A stretch of 64,000 nt of DNA from CAZYFH01 sp964646815 (GTDB taxonomy: Bacteria; Acidobacteriota; Vicinamibacteria; Vicinamibacterales; UBA8438): positions 95,685-159,684 of the forward strand of contig CAZYFH010000005.1 in assembly GCA_964646815.1 (NCBI GenBank), written 5' to 3'. This document shows, in pieces, positions 1-8,498 of the stretch; the stretch's first letter is position 1; every line of letters starts with the position of its first letter. Under the pieces are notes generated by a model. The model was not told where the DNA came from. It made no database searches and was given only the letters and a program-made list of their open reading frames with translations. A program made the translations under genes and the position numbers.

Positions 1-705
1 CGGCTCCACCGCATTAAGGATCGCGCGTTCGCGCTAATTGGTGCGGATGCCCGGAGCGGCAATCTGACGGAGTTCGCCGTGCAGCGCGCGATGGTTGGGT
101 GGTTCGCCGACGAAGGTCTGGTGAGTGACTCGCCACCGGTCGTGGCCGCCCAGGAAAGCAGTGGCAACCCTCACTATCTGCCGACCGCGACGCGGCACCG
201 CCCCATCGGATCGGACGAGCTGGTGCTGCTCGACCTGTGGGGAAAGCTCGACACGCCGGGTGCCGTCTTTGCCGACATCACGTGGGTGGGGTACACCGGC
301 CAGACCGTACCGTCCGAATACGCGACGCCGTTCGCCGTCGCGCGTGACGCGCGCGACGCCGCGGTGTCGCTGGTCCAGGATCGGGTGCGGGCCGGGCGAT
401 CGGTGTGCGGATGGGAGGTCGATCGTTCGGCGCGTGCCGTCGTCGACGCGCGCGGCTACGGTGCCTACTTCCTGCATCGGACGGGGCACAGTCTTGGAGA
501 AGCGGTGCACGGGAATGGTGTCCATATGGACGATTATGAGACCCACGACGATCGTCGCCTGCTGACCGGAACCGGCTTCACGATCGAGCCAGGGATCTAC
601 TTCGATCGATTTGGGGTCAGGACCGAGTTGAACATGTATGTCGGACCAGACGAGGCGACAGTCACCGGACCGATGCAGGCCGAGGTTGTGCCGCTCCTGT
701 CGTGA
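1..705 (+). CDS. M24 family metallopeptidase (Xaa-Pro aminopeptidase-like), 5' truncated by window edge
   Basis: The reading frame is open from base 1, so only the C-terminal 234 residues are visible. They form the pita-bread metallopeptidase fold: the first metal-binding Asp lies in FADITWVGYTG, the central His in HRTGHSLGEAVHGNG, and the two Glu ligands in TIEPGIYF and RTELNMYV. By family knowledge such enzymes remove N-terminal residues preceding proline from peptides in the cytoplasm. The protein ends at a TGA (703-705), followed by 400 bp of repeat DNA, so it is the last gene of its unit. Methionine aminopeptidase is less likely, because a true map gene lies in the ribosomal operon at 51378-52235. 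Confidence 0.85.
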   Translation, partial: RLHRIKDRAFALIGADARSGNLTEFAVQRAMVGWFADEGLVSDSPPVVAAQESSGNPHYLPTATRHRPIGSDELVLLDLWGKLDTPGAVFADITWVGYTGQTVPSEYATPFAVARDARDAAVSLVQDRVRAGRSVCGWEVDRSARAVVDARGYGAYFLHRTGHSLGEAVHGNGVHMDDYETHDDRRLLTGTGFTIEPGIYFDRFGVRTELNMYVGPDEATVTGPMQAEVVPLLS

Positions 706-728
706 CGATCGATGTCAGAATCTACTAG

Positions 729-887
729 TGCCCCGTACGGGCCAGATGTAAAGCGGATTCCGGCACGCGGCGCCCGGCTGGCAAGGCACGACGAGGGAGC
801 ATACTCCGCATATGTGACCGAGGAGCAGCGCCGCCCAGACGGGATGCCCCGCTCGGAAGGCGGTTTACATATGGCCCGTTCGGGGCA
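729..887. mobile_element. Miniature palindromic element, copy A1 (159 bp)
   Basis: Flanked by CTAG (725-728) and TTAG (888-891). The 26-base ends are inverted complements with 3 mismatches (left end TGCCCCGTACGGGCCAGATG). The core at about 771-846 contains GGCAAGGCACGACGA, GAGGGAGCATA, ATGTGACCGAGGAGCA and CGGGATG, shared with the other copies. No ORF. It looks like a non-autonomous element with a YTAR target, as known for IS5-type transposons; the link to IS5 is inference. Confidence 0.75.
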
Positions 888-891
888 TTAG

Positions 892-1049
892 TGGCCTGTA
901 TCTGGTGAATCGGTAGTGGTCACCGGCGCGCGGCGCCAGGCGGACAAGGCGCGACGAGGGAGCATACATACCGTAGGTAACCGAGGAGCACGGCCGGCAG
1001 GCGGGATGCCCCACCCGGCGAGCACGATTGACTCACCCGATACGGGCCA
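892..1049. mobile_element. Miniature palindromic element, copy A2 (158 bp)
   Basis: It shares TTAG (888-891) with copy A1 and ends at CTAG (1050-1053). The left end TGGCCTGTATCTGGTGA pairs with the right end TCACCCGATACGGGCCA with few mismatches. The core (about 931-1008) keeps GACAAGGCGCGACGAGGG, AGCATA and ACCGAGGAGCA. It is in the same orientation as A1 and immediately next to it, upstream of the HtrA-like gene. Confidence 0.7.
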
Positions 1050-1121
1050 CTAGCAGTGGCGAAAGCGGTTGCGGTAACGTAATACGCGTAGCGTGCCGGT
1101 ACGACCCAGCTGGAGGAAGTG

Positions 1122-2630
1122 ATGTCGACACACAGGACCACCCTGTTGTCCGGAATTTTGATCGTGGTGGCGTCAATGGCCATCGGCATGGTCATCGCGT
1201 CGCGCTTCAACCTCACCCCGGCGTCCTCGGCCCAGGCCGTTCAGATCCCGGCGATGAACACCGCGCCGATCACCGGCGACATTGGCGCGACGACGTTCCG
1301 CGACATCGCGCAGGCACAGACCGCGATGGTCGTCAACATTCGCACCGAGTCGCAACAGACCTCGAACCAGCTCAACGATTTCTTCGGCGGTGACGAGTTC
1401 TTCCGCCGCTTCTTTGGTCCGGGCCAGCGGCCACCGCAGCGGCAGCCGCGAGAAGAAACCGTGCGTGCCGCCGGGACGGGGTTCGTCATCGACGACACGG
1501 GGCTCATTCTGACCAACAATCACGTCGTCGCGGAAGCGACGAAGATCGAGATACATTTCTTCGGCGACGACCTCGACGTCGTCTACGAGGCGCGGGTCCT
1601 CGGCCGGGACGCTTTGACCGACACCGCCCTCCTCGAACTCACCGACCAGCCGGCCGGTGAGCTGCCAGTGGCGCAGTTCGGCGATTCGAGTCAGATGGCG
1701 CCGGGCGACTGGGTCATGGCGATCGGCAACCCGTTCAGCCTCGGCCACACCGTGACCGTCGGTGTCATCTCAGCGATCGGACGCCCGTTTCGTCCGGTTC
1801 GCGGTCGCGACACGGAGATGCTCCAGACCGATGCCGCCATCAATCCAGGGAACTCCGGTGGCCCGCTCCTCAACGTTCGGGGTGAAGTGATCGGGATTAA
1901 CACGGCGATCGTCAGCGACCGGATGGCCAACGTAGGCATCGGCTTCGCGGTGCCCATCAACACGGTCCTCGAGCTACTGGCCGAACTCCGCACCGGCAAG
2001 GTGACGCGCGGAGTCATCGGCGTCGGGATCCAGAACGTCGATCGGGATGGATATCAGGACCTCGGGCTCGCCGAGCCGCGGGGCGCGGTGGTGTCACAAG
2101 TGAACGAGGGAGGACCCGCCGACGATGCCGACATGCAACCGGGCGATGTCATCGTCGCCTATGACGGTAGCCCCGTCGACGACGTAGAAGACCTGCAGGG
2201 AAGGGTTGTCGCGACCAGACCCGGCACGACCGTTCCGATCGACGTCGTGCGCGCCGGCGAGCCGCTGACGCTACGCGTCACGATCGGCGAGCTCGATCTT
2301 GAGACGGAGGGACGCACCGTCAGGGACGCGGTCGAGGAAATCAGCGAGGGCTTCGGCATGACGCTGCAGGACCTGACACCGCAAACCGCACGCCGTCTCA
2401 GCTTGCCTCGCGACACGACCGGCGCGGTCGTCGTCGATGTCGCAAGCGATAGCACGGCGGAATCGGTCGGCGTGCAACCCGGCGACGTGATCATCACGGT
2501 GAATCGGGTCGAGGTGACGTCGGCGGCGGAAGCGACTGCACAGCTCAACGGCATCGCGTCAGGCCGCACCGCATTCCTCCTGGTCCAGCGCGGCGAGACG
2601 AGGGTGTTCTTCCAGGTGCCCAAGGAATAG
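1122..2630 (+). CDS. HtrA/Do family periplasmic serine protease with two PDZ domains
   Basis: A 502-residue DegP/DegQ-type protease that degrades or refolds misfolded envelope proteins. An N-terminal hydrophobic segment (about residues 8-28) acts as signal or anchor. The trypsin-like domain shows the full triad: His134 in LTNNHVV, Asp167 in LTDTALLEL and Ser245 in NPGNSGGPLL. Two PDZ domains follow, the second ending near the C-terminus. ATG 1122 is chosen because GGAGG lies 5 bases upstream; an in-frame GTG precedes it directly. Upstream are two palindromic repeats, so its promoter must lie within or just after repeat A2. The methyltransferase gene begins 4 bp downstream, suggesting cotranscription. 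Confidence 0.9.
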   Translation: MSTHRTTLLSGILIVVASMAIGMVIASRFNLTPASSAQAVQIPAMNTAPITGDIGATTFRDIAQAQTAMVVNIRTESQQTSNQLNDFFGGDEFFRRFFGPGQRPPQRQPREETVRAAGTGFVIDDTGLILTNNHVVAEATKIEIHFFGDDLDVVYEARVLGRDALTDTALLELTDQPAGELPVAQFGDSSQMAPGDWVMAIGNPFSLGHTVTVGVISAIGRPFRPVRGRDTEMLQTDAAINPGNSGGPLLNVRGEVIGINTAIVSDRMANVGIGFAVPINTVLELLAELRTGKVTRGVIGVGIQNVDRDGYQDLGLAEPRGAVVSQVNEGGPADDADMQPGDVIVAYDGSPVDDVEDLQGRVVATRPGTTVPIDVVRAGEPLTLRVTIGELDLETEGRTVRDAVEEISEGFGMTLQDLTPQTARRLSLPRDTTGAVVVDVASDSTAESVGVQPGDVIITVNRVEVTSAAEATAQLNGIASGRTAFLLVQRGETRVFFQVPKE

Positions 2631-2634
2631 CGAT

Positions 2635-3792
2635 GTGACGGTGCGCGACGTGATCGTGCAGCGAATCCGAAGCTCGGGTCCGCTGCCGTTCGCGTTGTAC
2701 GCCGATCTCGCGCTGTACCACCCGACGCTCGGCTACTACTCACGCGCGGCCCGGCGTTCCGGTCGGGCAGGCGATTTCCACACCAGCGTCGACCTCGGCC
2801 CACTCTTCGGCGAGTTGCTCGCGTCCCAGTTCGCCGAGATGTGGCGACTGGTTACCACCGAGTCGCCGTCCAGCACCACCTTCGATCTCGTCGAGGCGGC
2901 CGCCGGCAGCGGCCGGCTGGCGCGGGACGTCCTCGACGCGGCCGTGGCCAACGACCCGGCTTTCTACGACGCCGTGCGCGTGAGGCTGGTCGAACGGAGT
3001 GCGGCCGCGAGAGACGCACATGCGACTACGCTCGGCCCGCATGCGGCGAAACTTCTCGGCTCGGACCCGGATCTCGCTGGCGACACGACCGGCGTCATCT
3101 TTGCGAACGAGCTGCTCGATGCGCTGCCGCCCAACGTCGTCATGATGACGGACGATGGCCTGCGGGAGGTCTATGTCGACATCGATGATCACAGCGGGCA
3201 GTTGGTGGAGCGGCTTGGACCGCTCTCTAGCGGCGAGGTGGAAGCACACATCGATCGATGGGGGATCCGGCTTGAGCCGGGCTGGCGGGCCGAGATCTCC
3301 CCGGCTGCGGTGACATGGGTACGACGGGCCGCCGGCACGCTGACGCGTGGGTTCCTGCTGCTGATCGACTACGGTCATGACGCGGACGAGCTCTACTCCG
3401 CCGCGCACGCGGCAGGCACTCTGACCACCTATCACCGGCACCGGGTCGCAGTGGGCCCGGACCCAGCCATCCCAGCGTGGCTCGTCGACCCCGGTGACCG
3501 CGATATCAGCGCGCATGTCGATCTCACGGCGGTGCGGCACACAGCCGAACGCGCGGGCCTGCAGACGATCGGTGTGCTCGATCAGACGTATTTCCTACTC
3601 GGGCTGGGCGCCGCAGACCACGTCGCCGCCAGGGTGGGCGACGGAGGCGTCGCGGGCCTCAAGCGCCGGCTGGCACTCAAGTCGCTCCTGATGCCGGGCG
3701 GTCTCGGCAGCACGCACAAGGTGCTCGTCTTCGGCAGGGGGGTCGGCACACCCCGACTCTCGGGGTGCAGCTATCGCGGCCGTCTGACGTAA
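2635..3792 (+). CDS. SAM-dependent methyltransferase, MidA/NDUFAF7 family
   Basis: A 385-residue protein of the DUF185/MidA class. Visible hallmarks are the N-terminal ALYHPTLGYYS segment, GDFHTSVDLGPLFGELLASQ, the SAM-binding VEAAAGSGRLARDVL (a glycine-rich loop), IFANELLDALP and LLLIDYGHDADELY. The mitochondrial homologue NDUFAF7 methylates an arginine of a complex I subunit; the bacterial substrate is not established and the sequence does not reveal it. The start is GTG 2635, 4 bp after the protease stop. It ends 20 bp before the CYTH-domain gene, consistent with one transcription unit. Confidence 0.85.
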   Translation: MTVRDVIVQRIRSSGPLPFALYADLALYHPTLGYYSRAARRSGRAGDFHTSVDLGPLFGELLASQFAEMWRLVTTESPSSTTFDLVEAAAGSGRLARDVLDAAVANDPAFYDAVRVRLVERSAAARDAHATTLGPHAAKLLGSDPDLAGDTTGVIFANELLDALPPNVVMMTDDGLREVYVDIDDHSGQLVERLGPLSSGEVEAHIDRWGIRLEPGWRAEISPAAVTWVRRAAGTLTRGFLLLIDYGHDADELYSAAHAAGTLTTYHRHRVAVGPDPAIPAWLVDPGDRDISAHVDLTAVRHTAERAGLQTIGVLDQTYFLLGLGAADHVAARVGDGGVAGLKRRLALKSLLMPGGLGSTHKVLVFGRGVGTPRLSGCSYRGRLT

Positions 3793-3812
3793 GATTGCGG
3801 CGGGATCGCTGG

Positions 3813-4397
3813 ATGGTGCCGGACGCGGTAGAGCGTGAGGTCAAGCTGGCGTTCGCATCGGTTGAGGCGGCGCGTGAAGCCGTCGCCTTGCTCGGCGCGA
3901 CGCCGATGCGGTCGCGTCGTCTCCAGGACGACCGCCTCCTGGACTCACCCGATGGCCACCTGCGGAGCGCGCGCGTCGCGCTGCGCGTTCGCGTCGAGGG
4001 GGACCGCGACACGGCGACGATAACCCTGAAGGGTCCGCCACGGCCCGATCTGATGAAGGTGCGCGAGGAACTGGAAACCGGGGTGGGCGACGGGATCCTA
4101 CTGCTTCGCATCCTCGACCGCTTGGGGCTCGAGGTCTGGTTCCGCTATCAGAAGTTCCGCGAGGAGTTCGCACTCGACGGCGTTGTCGTGGCGATCGACG
4201 AAACACCCTTCGCGACGTTCGTCGAGCTCGAGGGAGACCGCGAGGGAATCATTAGGCTCACCGCCGCGCTCGGACGGACGCAGGATGACTATATCGTCGA
4301 CTCGTATCGTCAGCTGTACGTGAAGCGCTGCCAGGCGCGCGGTCTGCCGGCGGACGCGATGTTGTTCTCCGATACGCCCGCGGTCGCTCGTCGCTGA
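3813..4397 (+). CDS. CYTH-domain protein, class IV adenylate cyclase-like (CyaB type)
   Basis: A 194-residue triphosphate tunnel enzyme. The diagnostic EREVKLAF (the ExExK signature) lies at residues 6-13 from ATG 3813, followed by alternating charged strands such as VALRVRVEGD, ATITLKGP, KVREELET and VEFDEP-like VAIDETPFATFVELEG. CYTH proteins act on nucleotide or inorganic triphosphates; members include CyaB cyclases and thiamine or inorganic triphosphatases. Which activity this one has cannot be read from sequence. I start at ATG 3813 because upstream residues overlap the end of the methyltransferase gene and lack family similarity. The MurU-like gene follows after 4 bp. Confidence 0.75.
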   Translation: MVPDAVEREVKLAFASVEAAREAVALLGATPMRSRRLQDDRLLDSPDGHLRSARVALRVRVEGDRDTATITLKGPPRPDLMKVREELETGVGDGILLLRILDRLGLEVWFRYQKFREEFALDGVVVAIDETPFATFVELEGDREGIIRLTAALGRTQDDYIVDSYRQLYVKRCQARGLPADAMLFSDTPAVARR

Positions 4398-4401
4398 GCC
4401 G

Positions 4402-5367
4402 GTGAGGAATCCGCTTCCGCCGGCGATCGTGCTGACAGCCGGCCTCGGCACACGGCTCGCTCCGCTGACGCGGACCCGAGCCAAACCGGCGGTGCCGGTG
4501 GCCGGCACCCCGCTCATCCTTCGAGTGCTGGCATGGCTCGGGCGCGAGGGTGTGCGTGACGTCGTGCTGAACCTGCACCATCGACCCGAGTCGATCACCC
4601 GCGTCGTCGGCCACGGGGCGCGCGCAGGTGTCGCCGTCCGCTATTCCTGGGAACCCGACATCCTCGGGTCAGCGGGCGGACCGCGCCAGGCGCTGCCGCT
4701 GCTCGGCCCGCGCTTCTTCATCGTCAACGGCGACACCCTGGTCGACCTGTCGCTCGACGCGCTTCGCGCCGCCCACGAGCGGACGGGCGCCGCAGTCACA
4801 CTCGCGGTCGGCCCAAACCCGGCGCCCGACCGTTACGGAAGCGTCCTGGTCGACGAACTGGACCGTGTGCGAGCGTTCACCGGCACCGGCCATGCCACCG
4901 CGGCGCATTTCGTCGGCGTGCAGATCGCAGACGCCTCGGTCTTCGCCGGTCTGCCGGCGGGACGCGCGGCGGCGAGCATTGGCGGCATCTATGACACGCT
5001 CATCGCCAACCGACCGGGCGCGGTGCGCGTCCACTCGGTCGCGACTCCGTTTCTCGACGTCGGCACCCCGGGTGATTACCTCGCTGCGTGCCTTGCGCTC
5101 GCCGAGGTCGAGGCACGCGGTCAACTCCCGCCCGGTGAGGGCTCGACCGTGCATCCCAGTGCATCATTGACGCGGACGGCCGTCTGGGATCGCGTGGTGG
5201 TGGAGGAGCGATGTCGCCTGCACGACTGCATCCTCGGCGACGGCGTCCGCCTGCCGCCCGGGTCGCGCCTCGAGCGGCAGGTCGTCGTAGCGGCGGGTGG
5301 CGCCGCGCCGACCGCCGGCCAGCGGCGACTCGGAGACCTCCTCGTGTCACCGATCTGGCCGGATTAA
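4402..5367 (+). CDS. Sugar nucleotidyltransferase, MurU-like (NTP-transferase plus C-terminal left-handed helix)
   Basis: A 321-residue NDP-sugar pyrophosphorylase. The N-terminal motif TAGLGTRLAPLTRTRAKPA is the nucleotide-binding loop with the catalytic Lys, FFIVNGDTLVDL contains the metal-binding Asp, and TPFLDVGTPGDYLAA closes the active site. The last 80 residues resemble a short hexapeptide-repeat helix. It starts with GTG 4402, and a phosphotransferase of the AmgK type begins 36 bp downstream. In Pseudomonas AmgK phosphorylates MurNAc and MurU converts MurNAc-1-phosphate to UDP-MurNAc, recycling cell-wall sugars. Assigning that role here is inference from the pairing; a mannose- or glucose-1-phosphate enzyme remains possible. 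Confidence 0.75.
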   Translation: MRNPLPPAIVLTAGLGTRLAPLTRTRAKPAVPVAGTPLILRVLAWLGREGVRDVVLNLHHRPESITRVVGHGARAGVAVRYSWEPDILGSAGGPRQALPLLGPRFFIVNGDTLVDLSLDALRAAHERTGAAVTLAVGPNPAPDRYGSVLVDELDRVRAFTGTGHATAAHFVGVQIADASVFAGLPAGRAAASIGGIYDTLIANRPGAVRVHSVATPFLDVGTPGDYLAACLALAEVEARGQLPPGEGSTVHPSASLTRTAVWDRVVVEERCRLHDCILGDGVRLPPGSRLERQVVVAAGGAAPTAGQRRLGDLLVSPIWPD

Positions 5368-5403
5368 TCGGCCTGACCTGGGACCCGACAGCAACGCAAC
5401 CGC

Positions 5404-6426
5404 ATGACGCCGCCCGACACGCCCCCTCCCGAGGTGCTCCGGCGCGCACGCCTGTACGTCGCGCGCGCCGGCTGGCCGACCGCGGACACAAGGCTCGAGC
5501 TCATGGCCGGCGATGCGTCATCGCGAGCCTTCGTTCGCGTGCACCCACCCCTTGATGCCTCGCGGGTGCTCATTGTTCATCCCGGACCAATTGACGCGGC
5601 GACCGAGCCACTCGTGACGGTGGCGCGGCTGTTCGAGGCGATGCGCATCGCCGTCCCGACGGTTCTGGACACTGACGACGGGCTCGGCGTGATCGTGGTC
5701 AACGACCTGGGGGACATAACACTGGAAGCGCATCTTCGGCGCGCGTCCGCGGCGGAGCGGACAGCTCGCTACGAGGAGGCCGTGCGCGTCATTTCGGTGC
5801 TCCAACGTGAGGGAAACCGGCTGGCGTCCCCGCAGCATCCACCTTACAACGTGGCCTTCGACGTGGAGAAGCTGAGTTGGGAGCTCGAATTCTTCGTCGA
5901 CGAGTTCCTCATCGCGCACCGCGGCATCGCGCTCACTACGGCGGCACGATCTGCACTGACCCGTGCGTTCCACGAACTGTCGACCACGCTGGCCGACGAA
6001 CCGAGCGTCCTCTGCCACCGCGACTTCCACAGCAGGAATCTCATGTTGCACGCGGGCCGGCTCCACGTCATCGATTTCCAGGATGCGCGGATGGGGCCCG
6101 CCACCTACGACCTGGCCTCGCTACTCCGTGATTCCTATGTGGATCTCGACCCGACGCTGGTCGATCATCTGATCGATCACTACGGTGCGCTGGCGGGGAC
6201 CGCGACATCAGCCGGCTTCCGGCGGCGATTTGACCGGATGGCGGTGCAACGCAACTTGAAGGCGCTTGGCACGTTCGGCCACCAGATCACTGTTCGCGGC
6301 CACCGGCGCTACCTGGAGGGAGTGCCGCGCACGCTGGGGTATCTGCGCGAGTGCTGTGTGCGCGATCCCGAGCTGTTCGGGCTCCGCGACCTGCTGGCGC
6401 CGTACCTCGACGAGCTCCGGTCGTAG
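5404..6426 (+). CDS. Aminoglycoside phosphotransferase-fold kinase, AmgK-like
   Basis: A 340-residue small-molecule kinase. It has the APH/choline-kinase signature VLCHRDFHSRNLMLH (catalytic Asp) followed by HVIDFQDARMGPATYDLASLL (metal-binding Asp). The FQDAR/GPATYDLASLLRDSYVDL stretch is typical of AmgK, the anomeric MurNAc/GlcNAc kinase, rather than of antibiotic-resistance enzymes. The adjacent nucleotidyltransferase gene (4402-5367) supports an AmgK-MurU salvage pair feeding UDP-MurNAc synthesis. ATG 5404 is the first in-frame start. The protein ends 57 bp before asnS. Substrate specificity is inferred from context only. Confidence 0.75.
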   Translation: MTPPDTPPPEVLRRARLYVARAGWPTADTRLELMAGDASSRAFVRVHPPLDASRVLIVHPGPIDAATEPLVTVARLFEAMRIAVPTVLDTDDGLGVIVVNDLGDITLEAHLRRASAAERTARYEEAVRVISVLQREGNRLASPQHPPYNVAFDVEKLSWELEFFVDEFLIAHRGIALTTAARSALTRAFHELSTTLADEPSVLCHRDFHSRNLMLHAGRLHVIDFQDARMGPATYDLASLLRDSYVDLDPTLVDHLIDHYGALAGTATSAGFRRRFDRMAVQRNLKALGTFGHQITVRGHRRYLEGVPRTLGYLRECCVRDPELFGLRDLLAPYLDELRS

Positions 6427-6483
6427 TACCCTGCACCGTAAGCGCGAATCGGCTGGAACCCTGGAACCGCGGGCACACACCGC

Positions 6484-7785
6484 ATGGCGGCCGTGACAAC
6501 CTACATCGAAGACGTCGCGCGTCACGCTGGGCACGTCGTGACCCTGCGCGGGTGGCTGCATCGGCGACGATCGAGCGGCAAGATCCACTTTCTCACCGTG
6601 CGCGACGGCACCGGCTTCATGCAGGCGGTGCTGTCGAAGTCGTCCGTCGACGGTGAGACGTTCGCGCGCGCCAGCCATCTGGGCCAGGAAACCGCACTCA
6701 TCGTGAGCGGCGCCGTACGGGCCGACCGACGGGCGCCTGGGGGCTACGAGCTCGACGTGGCCGCGCTTGAGGTTGTCGCCGAATCGCATGACTACCCCAT
6801 CACGCCCAAGGAGCACGGCGTCGACTACCTACTCGACCGCCGTCATCTCTGGATTCGTAGCCAGCGCCAGCAGGCCATCCTGCGCCTGCGGCACGAGGTC
6901 GTCGACGCGATCCGTGACTTCTTCAACCGCCGGGGCTTCGTGCTGGCCGACACGCCGATCTTCACGCCAGCGGCGTGCGAGGGCACGACGACGCTCTTCC
7001 CGGTCGCGTATTTCGACGACCGAACCGCCTTCCTCACGCAAAGCGGACAGCTGTACAACGAAGCCAATGCGATGGCGCTCGGGCGGGTCTACTGCTTCGG
7101 TCCGACGTTTCGCGCAGAGAAATCGAAGACGCGGAGACACCTGACGGAATTCTGGATGGTCGAGCCCGAGATGGCGTACGCGACCCTGGACGACGCGACG
7201 GATCTCGCCGAGGCGCTGGTGGTCGCCATCGTCGAACGCGTGCTTGAGACTCGACAGCGGGAGCTCGAGGTCCTCGAGCGCGATACGGCTCCCCTCGAGG
7301 GAGTCCGGACGCCGTTTCCACGTGTGAGCTACGACGAAGCGGTACAGATACTCCGGAACCGCGGTGTGCCGTTCGAATGGGGCGGCGACTTCGGCGGACC
7401 GGACGAGACCGCGCTGGCGGAGCACTTCGACCGACCCGTCGCAGTACATCGTTTCCCCAGCGCGATCAAGGCCTTCTACATGAAGCCGGACCCCGAGCGG
7501 CCGGAGCTGTCGCTGTCGGTCGACGTGCTCGCGCCCGAGGGATACGGCGAGATCGTCGGCGGCGGTCAACGCCTCGACGACTATGACCTCCTCCTCGAGC
7601 GCATCAACGAGCACCAGCTGCCTCGAGAAGCGTTCGAGTGGTATCTGGATCTGCGACGGTACGGGACCGTGCCACATGCCGGGTTCGGCATGGGTGTCGA
7701 GCGGGTCGTAGCATGGCTGTCTGGCATCGAGCACGTGCGCGAGACGATTCCGTATCCGCGAATGCTGAACCGCCTCACACCGTAG
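6484..7785 (+). CDS. asnS: Asparaginyl-tRNA synthetase
   Basis: A 433-residue class IIb aminoacyl-tRNA synthetase that charges tRNA-Asn. The N-terminal OB-fold anticodon-binding domain covers residues 1-100 (VTLRGWLHRRRSSGKIHFLTVRDG). The catalytic core carries motif 2-like FGPTFRAEKSKTRRHLTEFWMVEPEMA and motif 3 AGFGMGVERVVAWL. The combination of RAEKSKTRRHL with WMVEPEMA is typical of AsnRS rather than AspRS, and there is no GAD insertion. It starts at ATG 6484. It ends 110 bp before the rimP leader hairpin, so it probably forms a separate transcription unit. Confidence 0.93.
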   Translation: MAAVTTYIEDVARHAGHVVTLRGWLHRRRSSGKIHFLTVRDGTGFMQAVLSKSSVDGETFARASHLGQETALIVSGAVRADRRAPGGYELDVAALEVVAESHDYPITPKEHGVDYLLDRRHLWIRSQRQQAILRLRHEVVDAIRDFFNRRGFVLADTPIFTPAACEGTTTLFPVAYFDDRTAFLTQSGQLYNEANAMALGRVYCFGPTFRAEKSKTRRHLTEFWMVEPEMAYATLDDATDLAEALVVAIVERVLETRQRELEVLERDTAPLEGVRTPFPRVSYDEAVQILRNRGVPFEWGGDFGGPDETALAEHFDRPVAVHRFPSAIKAFYMKPDPERPELSLSVDVLAPEGYGEIVGGGQRLDDYDLLLERINEHQLPREAFEWYLDLRRYGTVPHAGFGMGVERVVAWLSGIEHVRETIPYPRMLNRLTP

Positions 7786-7895
7786 CGACCCGTGACGAAC
7801 GCGCCGTGCGAGCAACGCGGCGCCTCTACGGGCGTTGCCGGCGCGATTTCCGTCATGATATATTGAGTTGGGTACGTCGACGCCAAGTCCGCAAG

Positions 7896-7925
7896 AGTGG
7901 GCGCTTTGCCCACTTTTTGTTTTTT
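7896..7925 (+). terminator. Intrinsic terminator/attenuator in the rimP leader
   Basis: A 7-bp stem AGTGGGC / GCCCACT (7896-7902 and 7908-7914) with a GCTTT loop is followed by TTTTTGTTTTTT. It lies 28 bp upstream of the proposed rimP start and far downstream of asnS. Such a GTGGGC hairpin plus U-run immediately before rimP is a common arrangement, where it may control read-through into the nusA-infB operon; that role is inferred here. Confidence 0.75.
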
Positions 7926-7952
7926 GAGGGCGTGATTTCGCGTGGTCAACCC

Positions 7953-8498
7953 GTGGACCATGAAAACCATTTGGACCAGGTTCGGGCGATCGCCGGCCGC
8001 GTCGGGCGGGACTTCGGTCTCGAGATCTTCGACGTGCAGTTGCGCCGTGAATCGATCGGTTGGGTTCTTCGCGTCGTCATCGACCGGCCGCCTCGGGCCA
8101 CCGGGCCCGCGGCGAGCAGTGAGGGTGACGAGGTGAGCGTGACTGATTGTCAGCACGTCAGCAATGACGTCAGCGCCGTACTCGACGCAGAATTTTCGTT
8201 CGAGCACCCCTACACGCTGGAGGTCTCTTCGCCGGGGCTCGATCGACCGCTGCGCCATCCAGACGACTGCCGACGATTTCACGGCCGCCGGGCGCAGTTT
8301 GTGACGTCCGAAGCCGTGGATGGAAAACGCCATCTTACCGGTCGCATCGCAGACGTGGACGAAACCCCCGCCGCGAGCGGTGAGACGCGTCACGCGGGGG
8401 CGTCACGCAGTACGGAGATCGTGCTCGAAGCGGGTCGGCGCGTTCACCGAATTCCCTGGGCGCTCGTGACCCGGGCGCGGCTTGAGGTGGAGTTCTAG
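7953..8498 (+). CDS. rimP: Ribosome maturation factor RimP
   Basis: About 181 residues. RimP assists 30S subunit maturation. The N-terminal domain reads QVRAIAGRVGRDFGLEIFDVQLRRE with the following WVLRVVIDRP, then a loop rich in Ala/Gly, CQHVSNDVSAVLDAE and the strongly conserved YTLEVSSPGLDRPLRHPDDCRRFHGR. The start is uncertain: GTG 7953 gives the family-like N-terminus VDHENHLDQV, while GTG 7932 is an alternative; neither has a good ribosome binding site. The TAG stop lies in the CTAG that borders repeat copy A3, so the repeat begins directly after this gene. It heads the rimP-nusA-infB cluster. Confidence 0.85.
   Translation: MDHENHLDQVRAIAGRVGRDFGLEIFDVQLRRESIGWVLRVVIDRPPRATGPAASSEGDEVSVTDCQHVSNDVSAVLDAEFSFEHPYTLEVSSPGLDRPLRHPDDCRRFHGRRAQFVTSEAVDGKRHLTGRIADVDETPAASGETRHAGASRSTEIVLEAGRRVHRIPWALVTRARLEVEF

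Larger units (their letters stand above)
706..1121. other. Gene-free stretch made of two abutting miniature elements
   Basis: No plausible gene is present in these 416 bp. Almost all of it is two palindromic elements (729-887 and 892-1049) sharing the TTAG at 888-891. The remaining 70 bp before the protease gene should hold its promoter, but I see no convincing -35/-10 pair. Confidence 0.7.
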
